From Aromatoleum bremense (GTDB lineage Bacteria; Pseudomonadota; Gammaproteobacteria; Burkholderiales; Rhodocyclaceae), in assembly GCF_017894365.1 (NCBI RefSeq), contig NZ_CP059467.1:682001-746000 (forward strand): a stretch of DNA of 64,000 bases. The letters are read 5' to 3'. The position numbers were made by a program, and so were the translations under genes. The notes beneath the pieces are model-generated. The model was given only the letters and a program-made list of their open reading frames with translations, made no database searches and was not told the origin of the DNA. Within the stretch, counting starts at the first letter, position 1. Every line of letters begins with the position of its first letter. Positions 8,110 to 18,608 of the stretch are shown here, piece after piece.

Positions 8110-8490
8110 TTCGCCGGCTGGGGAACGGGCGCCTCGCGACGATTTGTCAGATTGGGCAACTGCCCGAACCACGTTGCAAACTGGATCACCCGGTGCTTCC
8201 GTGTCGGCAAGACGGTAGCCGCTCTTTCGCTTTCGGCCGGGCGTCGGGCGACAGGAATTCTTTTCATCAGGTCTCTGTCACCATTCTCGGACGAACCGCG
8301 CAAGACCCTTGCGGGACGTGGAATCGGGCGAAAAATAGCCCTGAATAACCTACTACATCTAGTGCAAATGTCGCTGTTGACATACCGTAATAAACATTAA
8401 GTTATTGTTTTAAATGTTATTTTATTTTTTTGCCTTATCAGCCTTTACACGCTATTCTTCGGCCACATTCAGACCACTCAAAAAAAGACC
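8110..8490 (+). other. Non-coding region upstream of nrdJ
   Basis: 381 bp without a convincing gene. The first 230 bp are GC-rich and featureless to me apart from a weak hairpin (GGGC/GCCC around 8325-8342). From about 8340 to 8455 the DNA turns strikingly AT-rich and carries the NrdR-like box (8350-8365), a perfect -35 hexamer TTGACA (8377-8382) and oligo-T stretches before the nrdJ start. No good -10 lies 17 bp downstream of the TTGACA (AGTTAT at best), so the exact promoter is unsure. Confidence 0.6.
8350..8365. promoter_or_regulatory. NrdR-box-like element
   Basis: CTACTACATCTAGTGC matches 12 of 16 positions of the NrdR box ACACTATATCTAGTGT. It lies 11 bp upstream of TTGACA and about 125 bp before a ribonucleotide reductase gene. 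NrdR is the ATP/dATP-sensing repressor of nrd genes and usually binds pairs of boxes; I could not find a second good copy here. Confidence 0.6.
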
Positions 8491-11376
8491 ATGAGCATCG
8501 CTACCCATCATCAGGCCAAGGGCAAGACCGACGCATCCACGCTGGCGCCACAGGAGATTTCTGGCGAAGTCCTGGTCGAAAAATACGCCAAGGGTGACGA
8601 ACAAAGCGTGGGCGAAGTGCGCGCACGGGTGGCACGTGCGCTGGCGATTGTCGAAGCCGAAGACAAGCGCGCACACTGGGAAGCGAAATTCCTCGAAGCC
8701 CAGGAAAAAGGCTTCGTTCCCGCGGGCCGCATCAACAGCGCTGCCGGAACGAACCTTCAGGCAACGCTGATCAACTGCTTCGTCCAGCCGGTCGGGGATT
8801 CGGTGACCGAAGCGGTCGATGGACGCCCCGGGATCTACACTGCCCTTGCGCAGGCAGCAGAAACGATGCGTCGCGGCGGCGGCGTCGGCTACGACTTTTC
8901 CAGCATCCGGCCCAAGGGCGCGCTGGTCCGGGGCACGCTTTCGAACGCCTCCGGCCCGGTATCCTACATGCGCGTGTTCGACCGATCCTGCGAAACCGTC
9001 GAATCGGCGGGGGCCCGTCGCGGTGCCCAGATGGGCGTGCTGCGCTGCGACCACCCGGACATCGAGGAATTCATCCACGCCAAGGATCATGGCGACTTGA
9101 CCAACTTCAACATCTCGGTGGGCGTGACCGACGCATTCATGAAGGCCGTCGACACTGATACCGACGTCGAACTCGCGCACAAGGCCGAGCCGATCGAGGA
9201 GCTGAAGGCGGCCGGCGCCTACCAGCGTGACGACGGCCTATGGGTCTACCGCAAGCTGCCCGCGCGCGAGCTGTGGGATCAGATCATGCGTTCGACGTAC
9301 GACCACGCCGAGCCGGGAATCCTGTTTCTCGACCGGATGAACCAGGACAACAACCTTCACTACTGCGAGACGATCGAGGCGACCAACCCCTGCGCCGAGC
9401 AGCCGCTGCCACCATACGGCTGCTGCGACCTCGGTTCGATCAACCTCACGCCGTTCGTGAAGCACCCCTTCACGGACAAGGCGGAATTCGATTACCCGGC
9501 GTTCGGCAAGGTCGTCGACGTCGCGATCCGCATGCTCGACAACGTGCTCGACGTCACCCACTGGCCGCTGCCGCAACAGGAAAACGAAGCGCAGTCGAAA
9601 CGGCGCGTCGGCCTCGGCTTCACGGGACTTGGCGACGCCCTGATCATGCTGTGCAAGCGCTACGATTCGCCCGAAGCGCGCGCCGTGGCGACGAAGATCT
9701 CGGAGTACATGCGGGACCGAGCCTACCTCGCGTCGATCGAGCTCGCGAAGGAGCGCGGCGTTTTCCCGCTGTTCAACGCCGACCTGTACCTGTCCGGCGG
9801 CAACTTCGCATCGCGCCTTCCCGCCGACGTCAAGGACCGGATACGCAAGCACGGGCTGCGCAATTCCCATCTTCTCTCGATCGCCCCCACCGGCACGATC
9901 TCGCTCGCTTTTGCCGACAACGCGTCGAATGGCATCGAACCGCCGTTCTCCTACACCTACACGCGCCGCAAGCGCATGGCCGACGGGACCTACAAGGAAT
10001 ACGCGGTCGAGGACTACGCGTGGCGGCTCTTCAAGCACCTCGGCGGCAACGTCGACGAGCTCCCGCCCTATTTCGTCACCGCGCTCGAAATTTCTGCCCA
10101 GGCGCACAAGGACATGGTCGCAGCGGTCGCCCCGTACGTTGACACCTCGATCTCGAAGACCGTGAACGTACCGGAAGACTACCCGTATGCCGAGTTCGAG
10201 GACCTGTACCTGTCCGCGTGGAAGGCCGGTCTCAAGGGTCTTGCGACCTATCGCCCGAACTCGGTGCTCGGTTCGGTGCTGTCGGTGACGCCATCCGCCG
10301 GACCGAAGCAGCCGCAGGACATCGAGTTTTCCGGCCCGAACAAGCGCTTGGCGATCAAGAGCCTGCCTGCCCCGGTGCTGTCGAGCCTGCGCTGGCCCGG
10401 CCGCCCAGAACTGCCCGACGGCAACCTCGCGTGGACCTACATGCTCGGCACGCCGCAAGGTGAATTCGCGCTATTCGTCGGCCACATCGAAGCCCAGGGC
10501 GCCGCCGGCTTCCCGTTCGAGGTCTGGGTCAACGGCGCCGACCAGCCACGCGGACTCGGCGCGGTTGCCAAGACGCTCTCGATGGACATGCGTGCCAACG
10601 ACCACGGCTGGCTCAAGCTGAAGCTCGAAACGCTGGCTATGACGATCGGCGAAAAGTCATTCGAGATGCCGTTCCCGCCCCACGGCGAGAAAAAACTCTT
10701 CCCGGGTGTCGTCTCCGCCTTCGCGCAGGTCGTGCGCTATCGTTGCGAACGGCTCGGCGCGCTCGCCGTCGAGGGACCGACCCCGGTGCTCGACACGCTG
10801 TTCAGCCTGCAGGAGCCGAAGACCGGCACCGACGGCACGCTGTCCTGGACTGTCGACATCCAGAACCCTGCTACCGGCGAAGACTTTGTGCTCGGGATGA
10901 AAGAGATCACGCTACCGGCCCAGGACGACTTCTCGGTGGGCGTCACCCGGCCGTACTCACTGTGGCTCTCGGGCAATTACCCCCGCGCGCTCGACGGGCT
11001 GACCCGTATCCTGTCGCTCGACATGCGGGTCATGGACCCGGCGTGGATTGGCATGAAGCTGCGCAAGCTGCTGAACTACCCGGAACCCCTCGGTGACTTC
11101 ATGGCGTTCGTGCCCGGGACGAAGCGCCAACAGAACTACCCGAGCACCGTTGCGTACATGGCGCGGCTGATCATCCACCGCTACGCGATGCTCGGCGTTC
11201 TCGACGAAAAGGGTTATCCGGTGCGCGAGATGGGGATTCTCGAGGCGCCACGCGAGAACAGCGACCCGAAAGTCATGCAGGGCGCGTTGTGCGCCGAATG
11301 CGGGAATTATTCGGTGATCCGCAAGGACGGCTGCGATTTCTGTACCGCCTGCGGTGCCGTCGGGACCTGCGGCTGA
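8491..11376 (+). CDS. nrdJ: Adenosylcobalamin-dependent (class II) ribonucleotide reductase
   Basis: Reduces ribonucleotides to deoxyribonucleotides using B12 to make the thiyl radical, with no oxygen requirement. The catalytic domain covers about residues 20-600: Cys96 in LINCFVQP (redox cysteine), NPCAEQP with the radical Cys301, and the [10 protein letters not shown] loop. The C-terminal tail (934-960) is Cys-rich ([15 protein letters not shown]), consistent with a redox-shuttle/zinc-ribbon tail. Residues about 640-905 hold two copies of a TSCPD-like module. No separate radical-generating subunit is adjacent, as expected for class II. 961 residues. Upstream is a NrdR-like box, downstream a strong terminator, so it is probably monocistronic. 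Confidence 0.95.
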   Translation: MSIATHHQAKGKTDASTLAPQEISGEVLVEKYAKGDEQSVGEVRARVARALAIVEAEDKRAHWEAKFLEAQEKGFVPAGRINSAAGTNLQATLINCFVQPVGDSVTEAVDGRPGIYTALAQAAETMRRGGGVGYDFSSIRPKGALVRGTLSNASGPVSYMRVFDRSCETVESAGARRGAQMGVLRCDHPDIEEFIHAKDHGDLTNFNISVGVTDAFMKAVDTDTDVELAHKAEPIEELKAAGAYQRDDGLWVYRKLPARELWDQIMRSTYDHAEPGILFLDRMNQDNNLHYCETIEATNPCAEQPLPPYGCCDLGSINLTPFVKHPFTDKAEFDYPAFGKVVDVAIRMLDNVLDVTHWPLPQQENEAQSKRRVGLGFTGLGDALIMLCKRYDSPEARAVATKISEYMRDRAYLASIELAKERGVFPLFNADLYLSGGNFASRLPADVKDRIRKHGLRNSHLLSIAPTGTISLAFADNASNGIEPPFSYTYTRRKRMADGTYKEYAVEDYAWRLFKHLGGNVDELPPYFVTALEISAQAHKDMVAAVAPYVDTSISKTVNVPEDYPYAEFEDLYLSAWKAGLKGLATYRPNSVLGSVLSVTPSAGPKQPQDIEFSGPNKRLAIKSLPAPVLSSLRWPGRPELPDGNLAWTYMLGTPQGEFALFVGHIEAQGAAGFPFEVWVNGADQPRGLGAVAKTLSMDMRANDHGWLKLKLETLAMTIGEKSFEMPFPPHGEKKLFPGVVSAFAQVVRYRCERLGALAVEGPTPVLDTLFSLQEPKTGTDGTLSWTVDIQNPATGEDFVLGMKEITLPAQDDFSVGVTRPYSLWLSGNYPRALDGLTRILSLDMRVMDPAWIGMKLRKLLNYPEPLGDFMAFVPGTKRQQNYPSTVAYMARLIIHRYAMLGVLDEKGYPVREMGILEAPRENSDPKVMQGALCAECGNYSVIRKDGCDFCTACGAVGTCG

Positions 11377-11384
11377 GGAGCCAA

Positions 11385-11420
11385 ACAAAAGCCCGCGACT
11401 GGAAAATCGCGGGCTTTTGT
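11385..11420. terminator. Bidirectional intrinsic terminator after nrdJ
   Basis: Arms ACAAAAGCCCGCGA (11385-11398) and TCGCGGGCTTTTGT (11407-11420) form a perfect 14-bp inverted repeat with an 8-base loop and T-runs on both strands. It lies between the convergent nrdJ and Nudix genes and can serve both. Confidence 0.92.
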
Positions 11421-11472
11421 TCATCGGAAAACAGCAAGAGGCAAAGCGAGGCACGCCTTGCCTCGAAACCGT

Positions 11473-12060
11473 TCAGCTGCCGCCAGCCGGCCCCACCGCC
11501 AGACCCAGCGCGCGAAAGCCACGGAACAGCGCAACGATGCTCTTGCCGTCCGTGATGCGTCCGTCCTGCGCAGCCTCCAGCGCCTCCTCGACGGAAAGGG
11601 TCAGGACCTCGAGAAATTCACCGTCGTCCAGGGCATCCCCGACATGCGAGAGGCCGCGCGCGAGAAAAATCTCGATGCGTTCGTCCGAATAACCGATGCA
11701 CGGGTGCATCACACCCAGATACTGCCATTCGTCCGCCTCGTAGCCGGTCTCTTCCCGCAGTTCCCGGCAAGCACAACTCAGCAGGTCTTCGCCGGCATCG
11801 ATCTTTCCGGCCGGCAGTTCGAGAAAAGCACGCCGAAGCGGGTAGCGATACTGGCGCTCGAACAGCAGCCTGCCGTCGGGAAGCACCGCAAGTACCACCA
11901 CCGCACCGGGATGCCGCACATATTCGCGCATCGATTCCGCCCCGTCGGGCAGCCTGACCCGATCGCGTCGGACTTTCAGCAACGCCCCCTCGAAAACCGG
12001 CTCGGAGTCGAGTTCGAGTTCTTCGAGCGGGTCCCGCTCAGAGGGAGGCGAGCAACGCAT
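11473..12060 (-). CDS. Nudix hydrolase, ADP-ribose pyrophosphatase type
   Basis: A 195-residue Nudix enzyme. The Nudix box is complete at residues 85-107: Gly85, Glu91, Arg99-Glu100, Glu103-Glu104 and Gly106. The preceding QYRYP (70-74) and ELPAGKID (81-88) are typical of the NudF/ADP-ribose diphosphatase branch, which hydrolyses ADP-ribose and other nucleotide sugars; the exact substrate is inferred. It overlaps the 3' end of nuoN by 23 bp in the same direction, so it is probably the last gene of the nuo transcript. The ATG at 12060 could be replaced by a later start. Confidence 0.9.
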   Translation of the reverse strand: MRCSPPSERDPLEELELDSEPVFEGALLKVRRDRVRLPDGAESMREYVRHPGAVVVLAVLPDGRLLFERQYRYPLRRAFLELPAGKIDAGEDLLSCACRELREETGYEADEWQYLGVMHPCIGYSDERIEIFLARGLSHVGDALDDGEFLEVLTLSVEEALEAAQDGRITDGKSIVALFRGFRALGLAVGPAGGS

Positions 12061-13507
12061 AGGCGCAGACCGACATCAGCCCCTGGGGCAGCAGGCCGAG
12101 TACCGCGATCGCCAGACCGTTGGCCGAAAGCATCACGCGTACTTCGGCCGGAGCACGGATCGGCGCGGAGTCGGTGGGTTCGTCGAAATACATGACCTTC
12201 ACGACGCGCAGGTAGTAATACGCACCGATCACCGACATCACCACAGCCAGCACGGCGAGCCACACATAGCCCGCTGCGACGACCGCCTGGAGCACGGACA
12301 GTTTCGCGAAGAACCCGATGAAGAACGGAATGCCCGCCATCGAGAACATGACGATCATCATCATTGCGGCGAACCACGAACTACGCTTGTTCAGCCCCTT
12401 GAAGTCGTCGATATTCTCGGCTTCGAACCCCGCACGCGACAGCAGGATCACCATTCCGAACGAGGCAAGGCTCATGATCACGTACGACACGGCGTAGAAC
12501 ATCGCCGAACTGTAGGCGTTGAGTGCGAAATGGCGGTCGCCCTCCACCACGCCGGAAAGCAGGCCCAGCAGCACGAAGCCCATGTGCGAAATGCCCGAAT
12601 ACGCCAGCATCCGCTTGATGCTCGACTGGGCGATCGCCGCGAAGTTGCCCAGAATGATCGACAGCACGGCGAGGAACATCAGCATCGACTGCCACTGTTC
12701 TGCCAGTTCGAACAGGCCATACACCAGCAACCGCATCGTCATGGCAAACGCGGCAAGCTTCGGTGCCGACGAGATCATCAGCGTCACAGCGGTCGGGGCG
12801 CCTTGATAGACGTCGGGCACCCACATGTGGAAAGGCACCACCCCCAGCTTGAATGCGATTCCCGCGACCAGGAACACCACGCCGAACAACAGCACGGTCT
12901 TGTTTGCGGCCTGGTGATAGATCGACTGCGCGATCCCCGAGAACTCGAGGCTGCCGGTCGCGCCATAAACCATCGACATGCCGTACAGCAGCAGCCCGGA
13001 CGCGAGCGCGCCGAGCACGAAATACTTCATCGCCGCTTCGGTCGAGCGAGCCGACTCGCGGTCGAACGCCACCATCCCGTAGAGCGACAGCGACATCATC
13101 TCCAGTCCGATGTACAGCGACAACATGTGGTTCGACGTGACCATCACCATCATGCCGAGCGTCATCAGCAGCGTGAGCAGATAGTATTCGGGGCGATCGA
13201 TGTTGCGGTCGGCGAGGTAGCCTCGCCCGTACAGCAGGGCGATCGCGACGGTGAAGTAGATCATGACCTTCAGGAAATCCCCCATCAGGTCTGAAATGAA
13301 CATGTTGCTGAAAGTCAACGTGACCTGACCGTCCATCGTCCCAATCGTGATGAGCGCGGCGACAACGAGCGTCGTCTGGGTCAGATAATAGGCCAGACCG
13401 CGTGCAATCCGCCGCGCAAAGGTTGTCGCCATCATGATGATGAGCGCCATCACGGCAACAAAAATCTCGGCCGCCGCGGGGTAGAAGTCGGGAATAACAA
13501 AATTCAT
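12038..13507 (-). CDS. nuoN: NADH-quinone oxidoreductase subunit N
   Basis: One of the three Mrp-antiporter-like proton-pumping subunits of complex I in the inner membrane. 489 residues, about 14 hydrophobic segments. Conserved features include GLEMMSL (TM5 Glu of the proton channel) and the YSGISHMGF segment. The last structural nuo gene in the operon, in the canonical position after nuoM, with a 36-bp gap. Confidence 0.97.
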   Translation of the reverse strand: MNFVIPDFYPAAAEIFVAVMALIIMMATTFARRIARGLAYYLTQTTLVVAALITIGTMDGQVTLTFSNMFISDLMGDFLKVMIYFTVAIALLYGRGYLADRNIDRPEYYLLTLLMTLGMMVMVTSNHMLSLYIGLEMMSLSLYGMVAFDRESARSTEAAMKYFVLGALASGLLLYGMSMVYGATGSLEFSGIAQSIYHQAANKTVLLFGVVFLVAGIAFKLGVVPFHMWVPDVYQGAPTAVTLMISSAPKLAAFAMTMRLLVYGLFELAEQWQSMLMFLAVLSIILGNFAAIAQSSIKRMLAYSGISHMGFVLLGLLSGVVEGDRHFALNAYSSAMFYAVSYVIMSLASFGMVILLSRAGFEAENIDDFKGLNKRSSWFAAMMMIVMFSMAGIPFFIGFFAKLSVLQAVVAAGYVWLAVLAVVMSVIGAYYYLRVVKVMYFDEPTDSAPIRAPAEVRVMLSANGLAIAVLGLLPQGLMSVCAYALLASL

Positions 13508-13543
13508 CTTCTGACCAGTCCGAAAAAAGTCTCGCCCGCTCGA

Positions 13544-15025
13544 TTAGAGCTTGCTTACGGCAACGTGCCGCAGGAGTTCATTGACCGAAGCATGCATGAC
13601 TTCGGTGAAGGGGTATGGATACAAGCCCATTGCCAGCACGCACAGGGCCAGAACCCCGAGGAACGCGAACTCTCGACCGTCGATATCATTCAGTTGCGCG
13701 ACATGGCTGTTGCCGATCGCGCCGAACATCACGCGCTTGTACATCCAGAGGGTGTATGCGGCGCCGAGAATCAGCGTTATCGCTGCTGCGAACGCGACCC
13801 AGAAATTGAACTGGACCGCGCCGAGGACGACCATGAACTCGCCGACGAAGCCGCTGGTGCCGGGCAACCCGGCGTTGGCCATCGCAAACAGCATGAAGAA
13901 TGCAGCGAACTTCGGCATCACTTTCACCACGCCGCCGTAATCGGCGATGTTGCGCGAGTGCATGCGGTCGTAAAGCACCCCGATGCAAAGGAACATCGCG
14001 CCCGAGACGAAGCCGTGCGAAATCATCTGCACCAGCGCGCCCTCGAGGCCGATGGTGTTGAACATGAAGAACCCGAGCGTGACGAAACCCATGTGCGAGA
14101 TCGACGAGTATGCGACGAGCTTCTTCATGTCCGTCTGCACGAGGGCGACGAAACCGATATAGACCACCGCGATCAGCGACAGCGTGATCATCATCGGCGC
14201 CATCGCCTGGGCCGCGTCCGGGACGATCGGCAGCGAGAAACGCAGGAAGCCGTACGCACCGAGTTTCAGCGCGATTGCCGCCAGCACTACTGAACCCCCT
14301 GTCGGCGCTTCGACGTGCGCATCAGGCAGCCAGGTATGAACCGGCCACATCGGCACCTTCACTGCGAACGCGATGAGGAAGGCCCAGAAAATCAGCGTCT
14401 GCGGACCCATTTCGAGCGGCAACTGGTGCCAATCGAGGATGTTGAAGCTGCCACCGCCCTCCATGAACAGATACAGCAGCGCGACCAGCATCAGCAGCGA
14501 ACCGAACAGCGTATAGAGGAAGAACTTGATCGCCGCATACACCCGGTTCGCGCCGCCCCAGATCCCGATGACCAGATACAGCGGGATCAGCGAAGCTTCG
14601 AAGAACGTGTAGAACAGCACGGCGTCCAGGGCCGAGAAGATGCCGTTCATCAGGCCCGACATGATCAGGAAGGCAGCCATGTACTGCGCCACTTTCTGCT
14701 GGATCACCTGCCATCCCGCGATCACGACCATGATCGTGATGAATGCGTTCAACAGGACGAACAGCACCGAAATCCCGTCGACTCCGAGGTGGTAATTGAT
14801 GTTGAAGCGCGGAATCCACGGCAGGATCTCGACGAACTGCATCGCGCTGGTACTCGCGTCGAACTGCGAGTACAGCGGCAGCGTCACGAGGAAACCGGCA
14901 ATGGCGACCAGCATGGCCAGGAACCGCGCCAGCGGCGCATTACGATCCGACCCGGTCGCTAGCACGAGCAACCCCCCCAGGATCGGTACCCAGATCGCAA
15001 GGCTCAGGAATGGCAAACCCGTCAT
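13544..15025 (-). CDS. nuoM: NADH-quinone oxidoreductase subunit M
   Basis: Antiporter-like proton-pumping subunit of complex I. 493 residues, very hydrophobic, about 14 transmembrane helices. The TM5 Glu lies in FFEASLIPLYL, TM7-8 carry PVHTWLPDAHVEAPT, and YSSISHMGF follows. It lies between nuoL and nuoN as usual. The ATG at 15025 starts the typical short periplasmic/TM1 segment. Confidence 0.97.
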   Translation of the reverse strand: MTGLPFLSLAIWVPILGGLLVLATGSDRNAPLARFLAMLVAIAGFLVTLPLYSQFDASTSAMQFVEILPWIPRFNINYHLGVDGISVLFVLLNAFITIMVVIAGWQVIQQKVAQYMAAFLIMSGLMNGIFSALDAVLFYTFFEASLIPLYLVIGIWGGANRVYAAIKFFLYTLFGSLLMLVALLYLFMEGGGSFNILDWHQLPLEMGPQTLIFWAFLIAFAVKVPMWPVHTWLPDAHVEAPTGGSVVLAAIALKLGAYGFLRFSLPIVPDAAQAMAPMMITLSLIAVVYIGFVALVQTDMKKLVAYSSISHMGFVTLGFFMFNTIGLEGALVQMISHGFVSGAMFLCIGVLYDRMHSRNIADYGGVVKVMPKFAAFFMLFAMANAGLPGTSGFVGEFMVVLGAVQFNFWVAFAAAITLILGAAYTLWMYKRVMFGAIGNSHVAQLNDIDGREFAFLGVLALCVLAMGLYPYPFTEVMHASVNELLRHVAVSKL

Positions 15026-15093
15026 CGTTACTTTCCGTCAAGTGCGTCGACGACCGACGCGCGTTTATCGTTATTCATTGTTCCGACACCCGA

Positions 15094-17115
15094 TCAACCG
15101 AGGTTGAACCAGAAGGTGAGCAGGATGAAGACCCCGATGATCATTGCGAACGCGTACTGGTAGAGATGCCCGGTCTGGAACAGCCGGCTGATCTGGGCGA
15201 TCCAGCCAACCAGCTTGGCGGTCCCGTTCACCGCAACTCCGTCGATCAGCCCCTGGTCGCCGCCTTTCCACAATCCCTTGCCGAGTTGCCGCGAGCCGCC
15301 CGCGAAAACGATTTCGTTGATGCGATCGAAGAAATACTTGTTCTCGAGCAGCGCATGCACCGGCCGGAAAGTGCGCTGTATCGCCGCCGGAATGTCCGGC
15401 CGCACCATGTAGAAGAACCATGCGAGCCCGACGCCGCCCATCGCGAGCCAGAACGGCGCGGTCTGCAGCCCGTGTATCGCCATGGCCACCGGTCCATGGA
15501 AGTTTTCAGCCAGCTCGGACAGGCCGACGTGATTGGCGCCGACGTAGATCACGCCCTTGAACCATTCTCCGAACAACATCGGCTCGATCGTGAAGAACCC
15601 GATCACGACCGACGGAATCGCGAGCAGCACCAGCGGCAGCGTGACGACCCACGGCGACTCGTGAGGTTTCTGTCCAGGCGCGAGGCCGTGATGGTGATCG
15701 GTCGAGGGTTCCTCGTCGTCATGATCGCCCACATGATCATGGTGCCCATGGTTGCTGCCGAACCGCTCCTTGCCATGGAAAACCAGGAAATACATGCGGA
15801 ACGAATAGAAGGCAGTGATGAAGACGCCGAACAGCACGCAGAACAGCGCGTAGCCGGCACCCGGAATCGTCGAAGCGTGCACCGCCTCGATGATCGAGTC
15901 CTTCGAATAGAATCCCGAGAAGAACGGGAAGCCGATCAGCGCAAGGGATCCCAGCAACGATGTGAACCAGGTCACGGGCATGTATTTCCACAGACCGCCC
16001 ATGTTGCGCATGTCCTGATCGTGATGCATGCCGATGATCACCGAACCGGCGCCGAGGAACAGCAGCGCTTTGAAGAACGCGTGCGTCATCAGGTGGAACA
16101 CCGCGGCCGAATACGCCGAGACGCCCAGCGCGACGGTCATGTAGCCCAGCTGCGAGAGCGTCGAGTACGCCACGACGCGCTTGATGTCGTTCTGGACGAT
16201 GCCGAGGAAGCCCATGAAGAGCGCAGTTGTCGCGCCGATCACCAGCACGAACGACAGCGCGACGTCCGACAGCTCGAACAGCGGCGACATGCGCGCGACC
16301 ATGAAAATCCCGGCCGTCACCATCGTCGCCGCGTGAATCAGCGCGGAAATCGGCGTCGGGCCTTCCATCGAGTCGGGAAGCCAGACGTGCAGCGGAACCT
16401 GCGCGGACTTGCCCATCGCGCCGATGAATAGACAGATGCAGATCGCGGTGATCAACGGCCAGCCCGTAACCGCCATGTCCTGCGCGGCGAGTTCGCCCGC
16501 CTTGGCGAACACTTCGGCGTAATCGAGGCTTCCGGCGTAGGCGGCGATCAGGCCGATGCCGAGCAGGAACCCGAAGTCGCCGACGCGGTTGACCAGGAAC
16601 GCCTTGAGGTTCGCGTAGATCGCCGTCGGGCGCTCGTACCAGAAGCCGATCAGCAGATACGAGACGAGGCCCACTGCCTCCCAGCCGAAGAACAACTGGA
16701 GGAAGTTGTTCGACATCACCAGCATCAGCATCGAGAACGTGAACAGCGAAATATAGCTGAAGAACCGCTGGTAGCCGGGATCGTCGTGCATGTAGCCGAT
16801 GGTGTAGATATGCACCATCAGCGACACGAAGCTCACGACGAGCATCATCATCACGGTCAACGAGTCGATCAGGAAGCCGACCTCGAGAGTCAGGGTTCCG
16901 GTCGTCATCCACGTATACACGGTTCCGTTGAACGTGTTCCCGGCCTGTACGTCCTGATAGATCACCACCGAGGCCACGAGCGCCGTTGCAACGCCGAGGA
17001 TCGTGACGATGTGCGCCCCCGCGCGTCCGATCAGCTTGCCGAACAGTCCGGCGAGGATTGCGCCGGCCAGCGGTGCCAGCGGCACCAGGAGATAAAGCTT
17101 TTGCATGTCCGTCAT
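15094..17115 (-). CDS. nuoL: NADH-quinone oxidoreductase subunit L
   Basis: The distal antiporter-like subunit of complex I, with the long lateral helix. 673 residues. Motifs seen: FFGWEAVGLVSYLLIGFW (TM5 Glu), LHVWLPDSMEGPTP and YSTLSQLGYM. A His/Asp-rich hydrophilic loop (about residues 440-485) precedes the C-terminal lateral helix and anchor TM. The ATG at 17115 has AAGGAAG upstream at good spacing; an ATG three codons later is possible. Confidence 0.97.
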   Translation of the reverse strand: MTDMQKLYLLVPLAPLAGAILAGLFGKLIGRAGAHIVTILGVATALVASVVIYQDVQAGNTFNGTVYTWMTTGTLTLEVGFLIDSLTVMMMLVVSFVSLMVHIYTIGYMHDDPGYQRFFSYISLFTFSMLMLVMSNNFLQLFFGWEAVGLVSYLLIGFWYERPTAIYANLKAFLVNRVGDFGFLLGIGLIAAYAGSLDYAEVFAKAGELAAQDMAVTGWPLITAICICLFIGAMGKSAQVPLHVWLPDSMEGPTPISALIHAATMVTAGIFMVARMSPLFELSDVALSFVLVIGATTALFMGFLGIVQNDIKRVVAYSTLSQLGYMTVALGVSAYSAAVFHLMTHAFFKALLFLGAGSVIIGMHHDQDMRNMGGLWKYMPVTWFTSLLGSLALIGFPFFSGFYSKDSIIEAVHASTIPGAGYALFCVLFGVFITAFYSFRMYFLVFHGKERFGSNHGHHDHVGDHDDEEPSTDHHHGLAPGQKPHESPWVVTLPLVLLAIPSVVIGFFTIEPMLFGEWFKGVIYVGANHVGLSELAENFHGPVAMAIHGLQTAPFWLAMGGVGLAWFFYMVRPDIPAAIQRTFRPVHALLENKYFFDRINEIVFAGGSRQLGKGLWKGGDQGLIDGVAVNGTAKLVGWIAQISRLFQTGHLYQYAFAMIIGVFILLTFWFNLG

Positions 17116-17127
17116 CGAGCCGCTTCC

Positions 17128-17433
17128 TTAACCCTTGAGGCTGTCGAGATCATCCACATGGATCGTCCGCAGATTGCGGAACAACACCACCAGAATCGCC
17201 AGGCCAATTGCCGATTCCGCTGCTGCCACGGTGAGAATGAAGAAAACAAAAATCTGCCCTGCCAGATCGCCGAGATAGTGCGAAAAGGCAATGAAGTTCA
17301 GATTGACCGCGAGCAACATCAACTCGATAGCCATCAGCAGGACGATCAGGTTCTTCCGGTTGAGGAAGATCCCGACCACGCTGATCGCGAACAGGATCGC
17401 GCCCAGAACGAGATAGTGGGAAAGCGAAAGCAT
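17128..17433 (-). CDS. nuoK: NADH-quinone oxidoreductase subunit K
   Basis: Small membrane subunit (101 residues, three transmembrane helices) of complex I. The buried Glu residues in [13 protein letters not shown] (TM2) and [11 protein letters not shown] (TM3) that take part in proton translocation are both present. The ATG at 17431-17433 has GGGAG 6 bases upstream and is preferred over the in-frame TTG just before it. 12 bp before nuoL. Confidence 0.96.
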   Translation of the reverse strand: MLSLSHYLVLGAILFAISVVGIFLNRKNLIVLLMAIELMLLAVNLNFIAFSHYLGDLAGQIFVFFILTVAAAESAIGLAILVVLFRNLRTIHVDDLDSLKG

Positions 17434-17476
17434 CAATGACTCCCTGATTGCATCGGCCTAACAGCGGCAGCAGTTC

Positions 17477-18079
17477 TTATTCTTTCTCGGCGGGCATCGA
17501 AATCAGTTCGACGCGATCGCCACGCTTGACCGAAATCTGCTCGGACGGATTGAGATAGCGGACGCCCTTGCGCTTGCGCAGCGTCAGCGTCACCGCGACG
17601 ATCATCGCGACGAGCAACAACAGCGAAGCCAGTTCGAACGGATACACGTAATCGGTATAGAGCAGCCGCCCCAACTCGCGTGTGTTGCTGTACCCCGCCT
17701 GCGCCGCGGGCGGCTCGGGCATGGCTTCCAGTCCGAAGTACCGTCCGCCGAGCACCAGCGCCATTTCGACCACCAGCAGCACGCCGATCAGCGCGCCCAC
17801 CGGCAGATAGCTCCAGAATCCCTGTCGCAGCCGATCGAGGTTGATGTCCAGCATCATGACGACGAACAGGAACAGCACCATGACTGCGCCCACATACACC
17901 ATGACGAGGACGACCGCGAGAAACTCCGCCGCCAGCAACAGCCAGATCCCGCCTGCCGAGAAGAACGCCAGCACCAGGAACAAGGCCGCGTGTACAGGGT
18001 TTCGCGCTGTAATGACTCTCAGCGCGGCGAAAATCACGATCGCGGCAAGAACGTAGAAGACGAAAGTCTTGAAATCCAT
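17477..18079 (-). CDS. nuoJ: NADH-quinone oxidoreductase subunit J
   Basis: Membrane subunit of complex I, 200 residues with five transmembrane helices. TM3 carries the conserved VYVGAVMVLFLFVVMML segment including the pi-bulge region. The C-terminus is a hydrophilic tail ending PAEKE. Followed by nuoK with a 43-bp gap. Confidence 0.96.
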   Translation of the reverse strand: MDFKTFVFYVLAAIVIFAALRVITARNPVHAALFLVLAFFSAGGIWLLLAAEFLAVVLVMVYVGAVMVLFLFVVMMLDINLDRLRQGFWSYLPVGALIGVLLVVEMALVLGGRYFGLEAMPEPPAAQAGYSNTRELGRLLYTDYVYPFELASLLLLVAMIVAVTLTLRKRKGVRYLNPSEQISVKRGDRVELISMPAEKE

Positions 18080-18112
18080 TTTCTTTTTCGTGGCGCCCGT
18101 CAGCGCCCTCCC

Positions 18113-18598
18113 TTAGCGATACTTGGCGTCGGCTTCGCGATCGGCAGCGATCTGTGCTTCATGACGATCGCCAACGGCAAGCAGCATCTGCTTCGTGTAG
18201 TAGAGATCGCCGCGTTTTTCACCGTGATACTCGAGCACGCGGGTTTCAACCACCGCGTCGACCGGGCACGCTTCCTCGCAGAAACCACAAAAGATGCACT
18301 TGGTGAGATCGATGTCATAACGCGTGGTGCGCCGCGATCCATCGTCCCGCTGCGCGGATTCGATCGTGATCGCCAGCGCCGGGCAGATCGCTTCGCAAAG
18401 TTTGCATGCGATGCACCGCTCTTCGCCGTTCGGATAGCGGCGCAGCGCGTGCAATCCACGAAACCGCGGGCTCGCTGGTGTCTTTTCCTCCGGGAACTGC
18501 ACCGTGATCTTGCGCGCAAACAGGTGGCGCCCGGTCAGCGCCATACCTTTGATCAGTTCCGTGAGGAACAGGCTACCGATGTAATCCTTCGCACCCAT
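18113..18598 (-). CDS. nuoI: NADH-quinone oxidoreductase subunit I
   Basis: Peripheral-arm ferredoxin-like subunit carrying clusters N6a and N6b, passing electrons towards NuoB. Two [4Fe-4S] motifs are intact: [12 protein letters not shown] and [12 protein letters not shown]. The amphipathic N-terminus ([15 protein letters not shown]) docks to the membrane arm. Two adjacent ATGs exist (18601 and 18598); the second has AGAGG at better spacing. About 161 residues. Confidence 0.97.
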   Translation of the reverse strand: MGAKDYIGSLFLTELIKGMALTGRHLFARKITVQFPEEKTPASPRFRGLHALRRYPNGEERCIACKLCEAICPALAITIESAQRDDGSRRTTRYDIDLTKCIFCGFCEEACPVDAVVETRVLEYHGEKRGDLYYTKQMLLAVGDRHEAQIAADREADAKYR

Positions 18599-18608
18599 CA
18601 TCAGCCTC

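Noticed and set aside
8152..8400. An 82-codon frame in the region upstream of nrdJ
   Set aside because: No ribosome-binding site or domain; it runs into the NrdR-like box and promoter region, so it is probably chance.
15010..16431. A 473-codon plus-strand frame opposite nuoL
   Set aside because: Antisense shadow rich in Arg, His and Glu; nuoL motifs on the other strand are complete.
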